Shown here piece after piece: positions 19,656 through 28,122 of a stretch of DNA of 64,000 bases (the first letter of the stretch is position 1; each line of letters opens with the position of its first letter). The notes under the pieces are model-generated. The model did no database searches. It had not been told where the DNA came from and saw only the letters and a list, made by a program, of their open reading frames with translations. The DNA is from Streptomyces sp. CB02009 (lineage in GTDB: Bacteria; Actinomycetota; Actinomycetes; Streptomycetales; Streptomycetaceae): contig NZ_LIVV01000002.1 of NCBI RefSeq assembly GCF_001905825.1, forward strand, positions 810,441 to 874,440, given 5' to 3'. The translations under genes and the position numbers were made by a program.

Positions 19656-22121
19656 TCAGCCGAGGCGGACGGTGACCTTCTGGGGTGCGCCGGCCTGCCC
19701 TCTGAGGTCGCCGAAGGCGAGCGTCAGCGAGGAGCCGGTCGAGGCGGCGGTGACCGTGGCGGGCCGCGAGAGCACCTTGGTCACCCTGCGGTTCCAGACG
19801 ATGTCCAGGGAGGCGGCCTGCCGCGCGGGGTCCGAGACGACGAGGGTCGCCGTGCCGTTGCGGTGCTCGCGTACGAGGACGGAGGCGGGAGCGCTCGCCC
19901 GGAGCCGCTCGACGGTGCCCGCGCTCCAGAAGTTCACCGCCGTGAGGCCCAGCCGCGGCACGTGGATGCCTTGCTGCGTACGGGAGTTGGCGAGGATGCG
20001 CAGCCGGCTCCGGTCGTGGGCGCGGCGAGCGGTGGTCCAGGCGCTCGCTCCCGGCAGCAGGACGTAGGCGTACGTGCCGTCGACCGGGTCGACGCCGTGG
20101 TCGGTGAAGAGGGTCAGGTAGCGGCGGGTGACCGGGTCGGGCGAGCCGCCGGTGTTGATGTCCCGCCAGGAGCCGGTGCGTTCCTCGCGCACCGCGCCGA
20201 GGGTGGTGCCGCCGGGGAAGACGTAGCCCGCCTGGCCGGCGATGTGGGCCCAGCGGGCCCCGCCGAACGTGGCCTGCCAGCCCTGCGTCAGGGGCTGCGG
20301 CCGGCCGTCGACCGTGAGCACCGGGGCGCCCGCGGCGCCGAGGGCGCGGTTGTCGACGGTCGTCTCGACGGCGTGGCCGTCCGCGGCGGTGATGCCGGCG
20401 CCGAGGCAGACCACGGAGTCGTCGAGGCAGAACCAGGACTTCCTGGCGTCCAGGGTGCTGGACAGGCCCTTGAGGTGCTGGCCGATGGCGGCGAACTCGC
20501 CGTCGGTCGTGCCGCCGACCCAGGCCGCGTCCGGCATGGGCTGCCCCCAGTTGCCGCCCTCGCCGTCGGCGAGGGGCTTGCGCGAGGCGGTGATGCCGGG
20601 CAGGCGGTAGGGGTCGACGGTGGGCCAGTACGCGTCCGAGTACTGCTCCAGACCGAAGTCGTCGCCCCACCAGGAGAGCCATCCGGCGCCGGTGTGGTAG
20701 CCGCGGGCGTGCTCGCCGTTGCCGAACTCGTAGTGGGCGATGCGGTTCGAGGCCATGGAGAAGGAGGCCGCCCAGCCGCGGCGCCGGTGCGTGGCCCGGG
20801 CCATGTTGGGGAACAGCCGGTGCTCGACGGGCTCGGGGGCGGCCTTCACGGAGGCGTCGTCCTGCAGCGACTGCAGCAGCGATGCCCTGATCAGGCTGAG
20901 GCCGGGGTTGCTGAGCGCCGGGTAGTAGTAGTCGCGCCGCAGCCAGCCCTTGACCATCGCCCGCCAGCGGGCGTTCTCCTCGGGGCTCGCCCCCTGGCCG
21001 ACCAGCAGGATGGTCGCCATCAGGCCGTGGGCGCGCCGGTGTTCGTCGGTGCCGATCCGGCTGATGCCCCTGCTGCTGACGTTGTCCATCATCAGGCCGT
21101 TGTAGAGGAAGGGCGCGACGGCCTTCTCGATCGTGTCGAGGAAGAGCTGCGTGTCCGGTCCCGTCACCTCCCAGCTCGATCCGCGCAGCAGGGCGAGCAG
21201 CCGGCCCACGCCGTCGTGCAGCACCGCGCCGTAGCCGCCGATGTAGGGGACGTTGCGGTGCTGGACGAACGATCCGTCGTCGTAGAAGCCGTCGCCCGAG
21301 GTGACGTAGGGGAAGACCGGCGCCAGCGCCTGCGAGGCCAGCGTGATCTTGGCCGGATCCTTGCCGACGATGCCGCGCAGGACGACGCCGCGGCACAGGT
21401 CGACGCGGTTGGCGCCGGTGCTGGTCCCGGTGTACGAGGCGAACACCGTGTCCGGCACGAACGCGTCCACGGCCCTGCAGTAGGCGGCGATCTGCGTCGC
21501 CGACAGGTGGTCGTACATCAGCACGCAGGTGTCCATCAGCGCCTGGGGGGCGCCGATCTGCCAGTTGTACCAGTTGCCGTACCGCGTCGTGCGCTCGTTG
21601 TAGACCTCGGAGCAGAGGTGGTCGAGGCCGGTGAGGACGGCGTCCCTGAGCCCGGTGTCCCCGGTCAGTCCGGTGCCCGGCTGGGAGTACGCCTCGGCCA
21701 TGGTCCGCAGCCGGTTGTAGCTGTCGTTCATGGTGGCGGAGAAGGCGTAGGACTCGGCGTCGAGATCAGGCTCCGGATCGGCCCAGGAGCGGCCGGGCCA
21801 GAGCGAACCGCTCGCCGGGGCCATGGTCGCCAGGTAGCCGGCCGCCGTCGTGCCGAGGGCGCTGAGGATGGTCCGGAACGGCTCCGCGGTGGGGCTGAAG
21901 CCCGTACCGAGGATGAGGTCGCGCCACTTGGCGCGCAGCGCGTCGAACTCCGCGTCGGACTCCGCGTCGGACGTGGCGGCGGGCGCGGCGGCGAACGTCC
22001 CCGCGGACGCGGGGACTTCGGAGGCGCCGGCCGGGTGGGCGAGGGCCCCGCCGAGTCCGAGGGCGAGCGCGCCCCCGCCGGTGGCGTGGAGGAAGGTGCG
22101 GCGAGGCCAGGGAGATGGCAT
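19656..22121 (-). CDS. Polysaccharide lyase family 8 (hyaluronate/chondroitin/xanthan lyase-like)
   Basis: An 821-residue secreted lyase. The Tat-like signal has Arg7-Arg8 (PWPRRTFLHATGGG) followed by an Ala/Gly hydrophobic stretch. The alpha toroid carries the family's catalytic Asn in NWYNWQIG (about 182) and the His/Tyr pair in FVQHRNVPYIGGYG (about 286 and 295), with RGISR downstream. The C-terminal half is the beta-sandwich supersandwich. PL8 enzymes break uronate glycosidic bonds by beta-elimination outside the cell. A minus-strand promoter and candidate operators lie upstream, facing the divergent regulator. Substrate may be host or environmental glycans, or the polymer made by the adjacent operon. 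Confidence 0.9.
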   Translation of the reverse strand: MPSPWPRRTFLHATGGGALALGLGGALAHPAGASEVPASAGTFAAAPAATSDAESDAEFDALRAKWRDLILGTGFSPTAEPFRTILSALGTTAAGYLATMAPASGSLWPGRSWADPEPDLDAESYAFSATMNDSYNRLRTMAEAYSQPGTGLTGDTGLRDAVLTGLDHLCSEVYNERTTRYGNWYNWQIGAPQALMDTCVLMYDHLSATQIAAYCRAVDAFVPDTVFASYTGTSTGANRVDLCRGVVLRGIVGKDPAKITLASQALAPVFPYVTSGDGFYDDGSFVQHRNVPYIGGYGAVLHDGVGRLLALLRGSSWEVTGPDTQLFLDTIEKAVAPFLYNGLMMDNVSSRGISRIGTDEHRRAHGLMATILLVGQGASPEENARWRAMVKGWLRRDYYYPALSNPGLSLIRASLLQSLQDDASVKAAPEPVEHRLFPNMARATHRRRGWAASFSMASNRIAHYEFGNGEHARGYHTGAGWLSWWGDDFGLEQYSDAYWPTVDPYRLPGITASRKPLADGEGGNWGQPMPDAAWVGGTTDGEFAAIGQHLKGLSSTLDARKSWFCLDDSVVCLGAGITAADGHAVETTVDNRALGAAGAPVLTVDGRPQPLTQGWQATFGGARWAHIAGQAGYVFPGGTTLGAVREERTGSWRDINTGGSPDPVTRRYLTLFTDHGVDPVDGTYAYVLLPGASAWTTARRAHDRSRLRILANSRTQQGIHVPRLGLTAVNFWSAGTVERLRASAPASVLVREHRNGTATLVVSDPARQAASLDIVWNRRVTKVLSRPATVTAASTGSSLTLAFGDLRGQAGAPQKVTVRLG

Positions 22122-22189
22122 GGGAGACGACCTTTACGGGAGGAGCGCGTCGTTGCCTCGGCGCTGTCGCTGGCTCGTAAGCGTGGGGT

Positions 22190-22218
22190 TTCTAACACGC
22201 AGAAAACCAAGAGGGCAA
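22190..22218 (-). promoter_or_regulatory. Promoter of PL8 lyase gene with overlapping inverted repeat
   Basis: On the minus strand a -35 TTGCCC (22213-22218) and a -10 TTAGAA (22190-22195) are separated by exactly 17 bp, giving a start about 60 nt upstream of the ATG. An imperfect inverted repeat GGTTTCT...AGAAAACC (22187-22208) covers the -10 and spacer, a good place for repression. Confidence 0.55.
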
Positions 22219-22243
22219 CGGTTTGAACAAGAAACGCCATCGA

Positions 22244-22258
22244 TTGTCCATTCGACAA
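22244..22258. promoter_or_regulatory. Inverted repeat TTGTC-N5-GACAA, candidate operator
   Basis: A perfect 5-bp inverted repeat in the divergent intergenic region, between the PL8 promoter and the -10-like TACACT (22288-22293) of the regulator gene. It is a candidate binding site for the adjacent DeoR/LacI-type regulator. Confidence 0.4.
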
Positions 22259-22331
22259 AGAACAGACAGAAACGATCGCGAGCTGGCTACACTGCTCCTG
22301 AACTGGGCCGTCGTCCGAGGGGAGCGGGGAA

Positions 22332-23396
22332 GTGCACGCGGAGCACAGACATCAGGCGATCCTGCGCAGGCTGCGCGAAGAAGGCTCCCTGCGGGTCAGC
22401 GACTTCGCCGCCGAGCTGGGCGTCTCCCCGGTCACGATCCGCCGCGACGTGGAGATCCTCGCCGACCGCGGTCTGGTCGCCCGGGTGCACGGCGGAGCCA
22501 TGCTGCCCGAGACCTGGGCGGAGACCGCACCCGCCGACCCGGACCCCGCCGCACCCGCCCGCGGCCGGGAGCGCGTCATCGGCCTGATCGTGCCGTCCGC
22601 CGACTACTACTACCCCGAGGTGATCAAGGGCGCGCGGGAGGCGGCCGCCGCCCGGAACGCCCGCCTGGTGCTCGACATCTCGGGGTACGACGCGGACGAG
22701 GAACGCGCGCAGGCCGAGAGGATGATCGGCGACGGCGTCGACGGACTCCTGGTCGTCCCCACCGGACCGCGCGGCTGGTACGAGCACCTGCCGGTCCCCG
22801 TCGTCATCGTGGAGCGCCGCCCCGAGTCGGACGAGATGGCCGGCATCGACCACGTCGTGTCCGACCACGTCCACGGGGCGCGCCTCGCCGTCCGGCACCT
22901 CGCGGAGGCGGGCCGCACGCGCCTCGCGCTGCTCGTGCGCGGCACGAGCCCGACCGCGCAGTGGATCGTCGAGGGCTTCGAGGCGGGCGTCCGAGCGGCC
23001 GGTCTCGAGGCCCCCCTTCCGGTGTCCGTCCTGGACACCGGCGACGCGGGACCCGGGAGCCCGGAGTACGACGACCCGGTCGAGCAGCTGCTGGACGCCG
23101 TGGCGGCCGGCCGCGTCGACGCGGTCGTCGCCCACCCCGACAACCACGCGCTCGCGCTGCTGAGGAGGCTGCGCGCGCGATCCGTCCGGATCCCCGGCGA
23201 CGTCGCGATCGTGGCGTACGACGACGAGGTGGCCGGACTCGCCGACGTCCCGCTCAGCGCCATCGCCCCGGCGAAGCACGAAGTCGGCGCGTCCGCCGTG
23301 GAGTTGCTGGTGCGCAGGATCGAGCAGCCGGACGCCCCCCGGCACCGGCTCTTCGTCCTCCCGCGACTGCGGGTGCGCTCCTCCAGCGGCGGCTGA
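22332..23396 (+). CDS. Regulator with DeoR-type HTH and LacI-type sugar-binding domain
   Basis: A 354-residue protein. Residues 1-60 are a DeoR/GntR-like winged HTH (HQAILRRLREEGSLRVSDFA, VSPVTIRRDVEIL, ending in the DeoR signature VHGGA). From about residue 80 it is a periplasmic-binding-protein-like sensor of LacI/GalR type (VIGLIVPSADYYYPEVIKGA, VVIVERRPESD, DVAIVAYDDE). The start is GTG 22332 behind GAGGGGAGCGGGGAA. It is divergent from the PL8 lyase gene and probably represses the lyases until oligosaccharide is bound. The HTH and sensor come from different classical families; such hybrids are known in actinomycetes. Confidence 0.88.
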   Translation: MHAEHRHQAILRRLREEGSLRVSDFAAELGVSPVTIRRDVEILADRGLVARVHGGAMLPETWAETAPADPDPAAPARGRERVIGLIVPSADYYYPEVIKGAREAAAARNARLVLDISGYDADEERAQAERMIGDGVDGLLVVPTGPRGWYEHLPVPVVIVERRPESDEMAGIDHVVSDHVHGARLAVRHLAEAGRTRLALLVRGTSPTAQWIVEGFEAGVRAAGLEAPLPVSVLDTGDAGPGSPEYDDPVEQLLDAVAAGRVDAVVAHPDNHALALLRRLRARSVRIPGDVAIVAYDDEVAGLADVPLSAIAPAKHEVGASAVELLVRRIEQPDAPRHRLFVLPRLRVRSSSGG

Positions 23397-23420
23397 GCGG
23401 AGCCGGCCGCGCCGGGAGGC

Positions 23421-23526
23421 GCGTCGATTCCGGGGGTGCGTGTCGAAGCCGGGGGACGATGTCTGGGGCGTGTCGATGCCGGGGGCGTCGATGTGTGGGG
23501 CGTGTCGAGGCGGGGAGGCGCGTCGA
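23421..23526. repeat. Imperfect ~31-bp tandem repeats
   Basis: Copies start near 23421 (partial), 23440 (30 bp), 23470 (32 bp) and 23502 (partial). They share GTGTCGA-N-GCCGGGGG followed by a CGATGT-x-TGGGGC tail. They fill the gap between the convergent regulator and phosphatase genes. No hairpin terminator is obvious here, so the repeats may be filler from slippage. Confidence 0.7.
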
Positions 23527-25620
23527 TCAGGCCGGGGCGCCCCCGAGGCCTTCGCGCCGGATGCGGGCGAGCACGATCACGGCGTCGTCGGTGGGCGCCT
23601 CGGGCAGCAGCCGTGCCAGGACACCGTCCGCCGTCTCCTCCAACGTACCGTCGCCGCCTTCGAGTTGGGTGCGCAGCGCGGCGATTCCCGCATCGATGTC
23701 GATGCCGCGGGCCTCGACGAGGCCGTCGGTGTACAGGGCGAGCGTGTCGCCGTCGTGGAGCTCGATCTCGGTCGTACGGAACGGCACTCCGCCGACGCCC
23801 AGCGGAACCCCCAGCACCTCGTCGACCGACTCGACGGCGCCGTTCGCCCGGCGGAGCAGCGGCGGCAGATGACCCGCGTTGGCGATGCGGGCCAGGCCCG
23901 TCACCGGGTCGTAGCGGATGTAGAGGCAGGTGGCGTACGCGATGCCGGCGTCCTGGGCGCAGGCGTCGAGCTCCTCCAGGAGGCTGTCGGGAGCCAGGTT
24001 CTGGCGGGCCAGGGCCTTGGCGGTGATGCGCAGCCGTCCCATCGCCGCCGCCGCGGGCACGCCGTGTCCCATCACGTCGCCGACCAGCAGGGCCACCCGG
24101 CCGCCGGGCAGATCGATCACGTCGTACCAGTCGCCGCCGACCTCGGTGGCCTGGCTGCCCGGCAGGTAGCGGTGGGCGACCCGGACGGCCGGGCCGCTCG
24201 CCAGGGCGGTGGGCAGCAGCGCGCGCTGGAGGGTGAGCGCGATGTCCTGGACCCGGCTGTAGAGCCGCGCGTTGTCCAGGCACAGCGCGGCCCGGGAGGC
24301 GAGCTCGCCCGCCAGGCTGAGGTCCTCCGCGGTGAAGTCCGGGCGGCCGCCGGAGCGGCCGAACATGGTGATGCCCTGCACCGTGCCCCGCGCGATCAGC
24401 GGGGCGATGAGCAGCGAGGTCAGACCGCTGTCGATCAGGAGCCGGGCGCGGGCCTGGTGGATGACCGTGCGGGTCATGAAGTCGGCGTTCACGGGGACGC
24501 AGACGGGGCGCCCGGTCGTGAGGGCCTGGTGGATGGTGGAGCCGGGCGGATAGGTCACCCGCTCCAGGCCGCCGACCAGCTCGGGGGCGGGCGGCGGCAG
24601 ACAGGTGCCGGCGGCGATCCGGCGGGTGAGCAGCACCGACTCCGGATCGAAGACCTCGCGTTCGTCCTTCCACTCCACGACCTCCACCACGGAGGCGTCG
24701 CAGAACTCGGCAACGACCGTCCCGACCAGTTCGCGGGCGGTGACGTTCACGTCCAGCGTGGTGCCGATCCGGGCCGCGGCCCGGTCGAGGAGCGCGAGCC
24801 GCTGCCTGCCTGCGGCCGCCTCCACCAGGGCCTGCTCACGGTCGGTGACGTCCACGAGGAGACCGCCCACGCCCGCCCGCGTGCCGACGGCCCGGCTGAG
24901 CGGGAACAGGCTCACGGAACGCACCTGCTCCCGGTCGGGACGGCCCGGTGTGCGCAGCACGACCAGGGCGCTCACGACGGGCTGGCCCTCGTCGGCGACG
25001 GCCCGGAGCATGCGCTGGAAGTCGCCGCCGTCGGAGGTGATCATGAACTCGGCCGTCGTCCGGCCGATGTGGTCCTCGATCGGGGTCCCGTCCATGTCAG
25101 CGAGCGCCTGGTTGAGGTGGACGTACCGCAGGTCCTCGTCGAGCATCACCAGACCGATCGGGCAGGTCGCGAACAGCGCGTCGAGGAACGCGAGGTTGGT
25201 CTTCACCCGGTCCAGCCCGACGCTCTCGCTCGCGAGACCCAGGATGACGGAGCGGCCGCCCGCGCCGGTCACCGGGAAGACCCGGAAGCCGCAGTCGAAG
25301 ACCCTGCCGTCCCGGTGCAGCGTCGGCACCCGCGCCCGCCAGTACCCCAGCGTGCGGCCGCGCTCCGCGAGGCGCTCCGCCGCACCGGCGCCGTCGAGGG
25401 GAGCGGCGGGAAAGAGGACGGCGGCCGGCCGCGACAGCACGTCCGAGGCCCCGTGGCCGAAGAGCCGCTGCGCACCCGGGCCCCAGTAGCAGATCCGGCC
25501 GTCCTCGTCGATGCCGAGCACGGCCACGGCCACGTGCTCGAGCAGCGTCCCCGGCTCCGACCAGAGCGGCCCGGGAGCCGGTTCGTCCCCCGGCCGACCC
25601 CCCGGTCGAGGCGAGGACAC
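23527..25620 (-). CDS. PAS-PAS-GAF-PP2C (SpoIIE-type) serine phosphatase
   Basis: A 697-residue sensor phosphatase. Two PAS-like domains (about 25-130 and 145-265; IDEDGRICYWGPGAQRLFG, VMLDEDLRYVHLNQALADM) are followed by a GAF domain (about 275-430) and a PPM/SpoIIE domain (455-690) with metal motifs GGDWYD and GDVMGHG and the terminal DDAVIVLARI. No C-terminal HATPase anti-sigma kinase domain is fused, unlike many Streptomyces relatives. It should dephosphorylate an anti-sigma antagonist in response to a bound ligand. No membrane segment; cytosolic. The GTG start at 25620 has GGAAAGGGGG upstream. Partner proteins are not in the window. Confidence 0.9.
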   Translation of the reverse strand: MSSPRPGGRPGDEPAPGPLWSEPGTLLEHVAVAVLGIDEDGRICYWGPGAQRLFGHGASDVLSRPAAVLFPAAPLDGAGAAERLAERGRTLGYWRARVPTLHRDGRVFDCGFRVFPVTGAGGRSVILGLASESVGLDRVKTNLAFLDALFATCPIGLVMLDEDLRYVHLNQALADMDGTPIEDHIGRTTAEFMITSDGGDFQRMLRAVADEGQPVVSALVVLRTPGRPDREQVRSVSLFPLSRAVGTRAGVGGLLVDVTDREQALVEAAAGRQRLALLDRAAARIGTTLDVNVTARELVGTVVAEFCDASVVEVVEWKDEREVFDPESVLLTRRIAAGTCLPPPAPELVGGLERVTYPPGSTIHQALTTGRPVCVPVNADFMTRTVIHQARARLLIDSGLTSLLIAPLIARGTVQGITMFGRSGGRPDFTAEDLSLAGELASRAALCLDNARLYSRVQDIALTLQRALLPTALASGPAVRVAHRYLPGSQATEVGGDWYDVIDLPGGRVALLVGDVMGHGVPAAAAMGRLRITAKALARQNLAPDSLLEELDACAQDAGIAYATCLYIRYDPVTGLARIANAGHLPPLLRRANGAVESVDEVLGVPLGVGGVPFRTTEIELHDGDTLALYTDGLVEARGIDIDAGIAALRTQLEGGDGTLEETADGVLARLLPEAPTDDAVIVLARIRREGLGGAPA

Positions 25621-25873
25621 GCGGCCCCCTTTCCGGGCAGGGACGGGCGGCGGGGCACTGCCCGCCGGCCGAGCGGGACTCTCCCGTCAATTCTGCCCGC
25701 GCTCGCCGGATCGGACATCACGGGGAACCGCGGGCCGGGAAGGCGCCGCGGACCTCGCCACGGCGCCCCTGCGCCGCGGATCCCGCCGCGCAGGTCCCGT
25801 GCCGCGGACCTCACCACGTCGGCCTTGTGCCGCAGACCCCGCTAAGCCGGTCCCGCGCCGACGTCACTGCACG

Positions 25874-27451
25874 TCACCGCACCCGGGGCGACTCCGCCAG
25901 GGCGTTCAGGGCGGCCTCCTCGGCCGCCGCGCGGTCCTCCGGGACCAGGCCGATGCGGGTGCGGCGGTCCAGGAGGTCGGAGGTGTCGAGGGCGCCTTCG
26001 TGGCGGACGGCCCAGACCAGCTCGGCGCCCGTGACCGGGTGGCCGGGGACGACGGGACGCGCGAGGGCGGGGTCTTCGAGGCCGAGCGCGTGCACGGCGG
26101 GTGCCTCCGAGCCGTAGCGGTACACGAGCCTGGCCGGGACGTCGAGCCCGGCGAGCGCCTTCGGCCCGGCGGCGCCGACGAGGGGGAGGGACGCGGTACG
26201 GCACGGACCGGCGGTCAGGCCGCCCGCGGTCACGACGGCGTCGACGGCGTCCTGGGCCATGCGGCGGTACGTGGTCAGCTTGCCGCCGACGACGGTGACG
26301 ACGCCGGAGGGGGAGGTGAGCACGGCGTGCTTGCGCGAGATGTCGGCGGTGCGGCCCGCCGCGTCCCGGGTGTCGAGCAGGGGCCGCAGGCCGGCGAAGG
26401 CCCCGACCACGTCGGCACGGTGGACGGTGACGTCGAGGGCGGAGCCGAGGACGTCGAGGAGGAAGCCGATGTCGGTCTCGGGGACCTCGGGCACGTCGGG
26501 GATGTCGCCGTCGACGGGCTCGTCGGTGAGGCCGACGTACACGCGTCCGTCGCCCTGCGGGAGGACGAGGACGAAGCGGTTCGTCTCGCCGGGGATCGGG
26601 ATGTGCAGGCCCGCGGAGAGCCGGCCGAGGTCCTCGGAGCGCAGGACGAGATGGGTGCCGCGGGAGGGCCGCAGGCGTACGTCGTCGACGAGGCCGCCCG
26701 CCCAGACGCCGGCCGCGTTGATGACCGTCCGTGCGCGGATCCGCAGCTCCTGGCCGGTCGTCTCGTCGCGGACCAGCGCGCCGTCGCGGTGGAGTTCGAG
26801 GGCCCGGGTGCGGATGAGGACGCGGGCGCCGGACGCCGCCGCCGTGCGGGCGATCGCGGTGACCAGGCGGGCGTCGTCGGAGAGCCGGCCGTCCCAGGAG
26901 AGCAGTCCGCCGCGCAGTCCGGTGGGGCGAAGTGCCGGGGCGAGGTGCCGGGTCTCGACGGCGGAGAGCGTACGCGGCTGGGGCAGCGTGCTCCGCGCGG
27001 TGCGGGCGCCGACGCGCAGCAGGTCGCCGGCGAGGAATCCGGCGCGTGCGAGGGCGGCCTGGCCGCGGCTGACGAGCGGGGTGAGCGGAAGCACGAAGGG
27101 CTGCGCGCGGACGAGGTGGGGGGCGGTGCGCTCCATGAGGATGCCCCGCTCGACCGCGCTCTCGTGGGCGACGTCGAGCTGTCCGGACGCGAGGTAGCGC
27201 AGTCCGCCGTGGATCAGCTTGGAACTCCAGCGGGACGTGCCGAAGGCGAGGTCGTGGGCGTCGATCGCGGCGACCGTGAGCCCGCGGGTGGCCGCGTCGA
27301 GCGCGGCTCCGGCGCCGGTGGCGCCCAGCCCGACGACCAGGACGTCGACCACGCTCTCGGCGTCACCCTGGGCGAGGCGGTCCAGTTCGCGCAGGCGCCG
27401 CCGGGCGTCGAGTGAGGAGCCGGGCAGGGCGGGGCTGCTCGTGGGGTTCAT
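25874..27451 (-). CDS. glpD: Glycerol-3-phosphate dehydrogenase (FAD)
   Basis: A 525-residue membrane-associated flavoprotein that oxidises sn-glycerol 3-phosphate to DHAP and passes electrons to quinone. The FAD site DVLVVGLGATGAGAALDAA is near residue 36, followed by the family signature SSKLIHGGLRYL; the C-terminal GlpD cap domain is present (ELVWAVRHEGALDTSDLLDRRTRIG). ATG 27451 overlaps the TetR gene stop (ATGA), so the pair is one transcript. It faces a divergent alkyl-DHAP-synthase-like gene, so its DHAP may feed ether-lipid or phospholipid synthesis rather than glycerol catabolism alone. No glpF or glpK neighbours are seen. Confidence 0.9.
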   Translation of the reverse strand: MNPTSSPALPGSSLDARRRLRELDRLAQGDAESVVDVLVVGLGATGAGAALDAATRGLTVAAIDAHDLAFGTSRWSSKLIHGGLRYLASGQLDVAHESAVERGILMERTAPHLVRAQPFVLPLTPLVSRGQAALARAGFLAGDLLRVGARTARSTLPQPRTLSAVETRHLAPALRPTGLRGGLLSWDGRLSDDARLVTAIARTAAASGARVLIRTRALELHRDGALVRDETTGQELRIRARTVINAAGVWAGGLVDDVRLRPSRGTHLVLRSEDLGRLSAGLHIPIPGETNRFVLVLPQGDGRVYVGLTDEPVDGDIPDVPEVPETDIGFLLDVLGSALDVTVHRADVVGAFAGLRPLLDTRDAAGRTADISRKHAVLTSPSGVVTVVGGKLTTYRRMAQDAVDAVVTAGGLTAGPCRTASLPLVGAAGPKALAGLDVPARLVYRYGSEAPAVHALGLEDPALARPVVPGHPVTGAELVWAVRHEGALDTSDLLDRRTRIGLVPEDRAAAEEAALNALAESPRVR

Positions 27452-28047
27452 GGGGCGATGGTCCTCTCCAGCAGGGTGCGCAGCTCGTCGAGGAAGGCGG
27501 CTTCGCTCAGTTCGGGATCGGTGTCGTCGGTCATGGTGCGCAGCGAGAGCGTGAAGGACTGGACGACCAGCAGCAGGGATCGGGCCTGCAGGTCCGCCCG
27601 GACACGGCGTACGGAGCCGTCCTCGTGGCCGTCCTCGAGCGCCGTGTGGAGGAGTCCGAGCAGGGCGTCCTGGCTGGCGCCCCTGCGGTCGAGGATGTAC
27701 GGCAGCAGCAGTTCGGGGTCGACGTCGATGATCTTGTGGAAGAGGGGGTGGGCCCGGAACGCCGCCGCTCCCGCGACGAGGCCCTCGACGATCCGCTCCC
27801 GCTCGGGCCGGTCCTCGTCGGAGGCCGGCATGGCCCCGGCGGCGACGGCGATCCACTCACGGGTCATCAGGTCGCCCACCAGGCTGCGCACATCGGGCCA
27901 GCGCCGGTAGATCGTCATCCGGGACACGCCCGCGCGCCGGGCGATGTCGGTGAGGGTGGTGCGCCGTACCCCGACGGCGAGTACGCAGTCGCGTGCGGCG
28001 TCGAGCACGGGATCTGCGTCTTCATGGTTGTGACGAATGGGCGTCAT
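27448..28047 (-). CDS. TetR-family repressor
   Basis: A 199-residue regulator with an N-terminal HTH (TLTDIARRAGVSRMTIYRRW, about 34-53) and a variable all-helical ligand domain. It is the first gene of a TetR-glpD pair and is divergent from the flavoprotein gene. A -10-like TACACT on the minus strand ends 7 bp before the ATG, so the mRNA may be leaderless. A 9-bp odd palindrome CTGTCACAG adjoins the start and is a plausible self-operator. Confidence 0.88.
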   Translation of the reverse strand: MTPIRHNHEDADPVLDAARDCVLAVGVRRTTLTDIARRAGVSRMTIYRRWPDVRSLVGDLMTREWIAVAAGAMPASDEDRPERERIVEGLVAGAAAFRAHPLFHKIIDVDPELLLPYILDRRGASQDALLGLLHTALEDGHEDGSVRRVRADLQARSLLLVVQSFTLSLRTMTDDTDPELSEAAFLDELRTLLERTIAP

Positions 28048-28056
28048 CTGTCACAG
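28048..28056. promoter_or_regulatory. Palindrome CTGTCACAG, possible TetR operator
   Basis: This odd-length palindrome directly precedes the tetR ATG and overlaps the predicted transcript start. A second inverted pair, TGACG-N6-CGTCA, lies at 28030-28045 inside the gene start. Either could bind the TetR protein and control both directions. Confidence 0.4.
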
Positions 28057-28122
28057 TGTAATGCCAGCGTCGGCCGCGTGGCAGCGCCATCCGTGAAACA
28101 GACCGTGAGGAACCCTTTCGAA

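Noticed and set aside
23421..23526. CRISPR-like repeats
   Set aside because: Repeats are adjacent and imperfect with no unique spacers and no cas genes.
25621..25873. A gene or terminator in the gap between the PP2C gene start and glpD end
   Set aside because: Only a short duplicated CCGCGGACCTC-x-CCACG word (near 25746 and 25803) and GC-rich filler are visible; no coding bias or clear stem.
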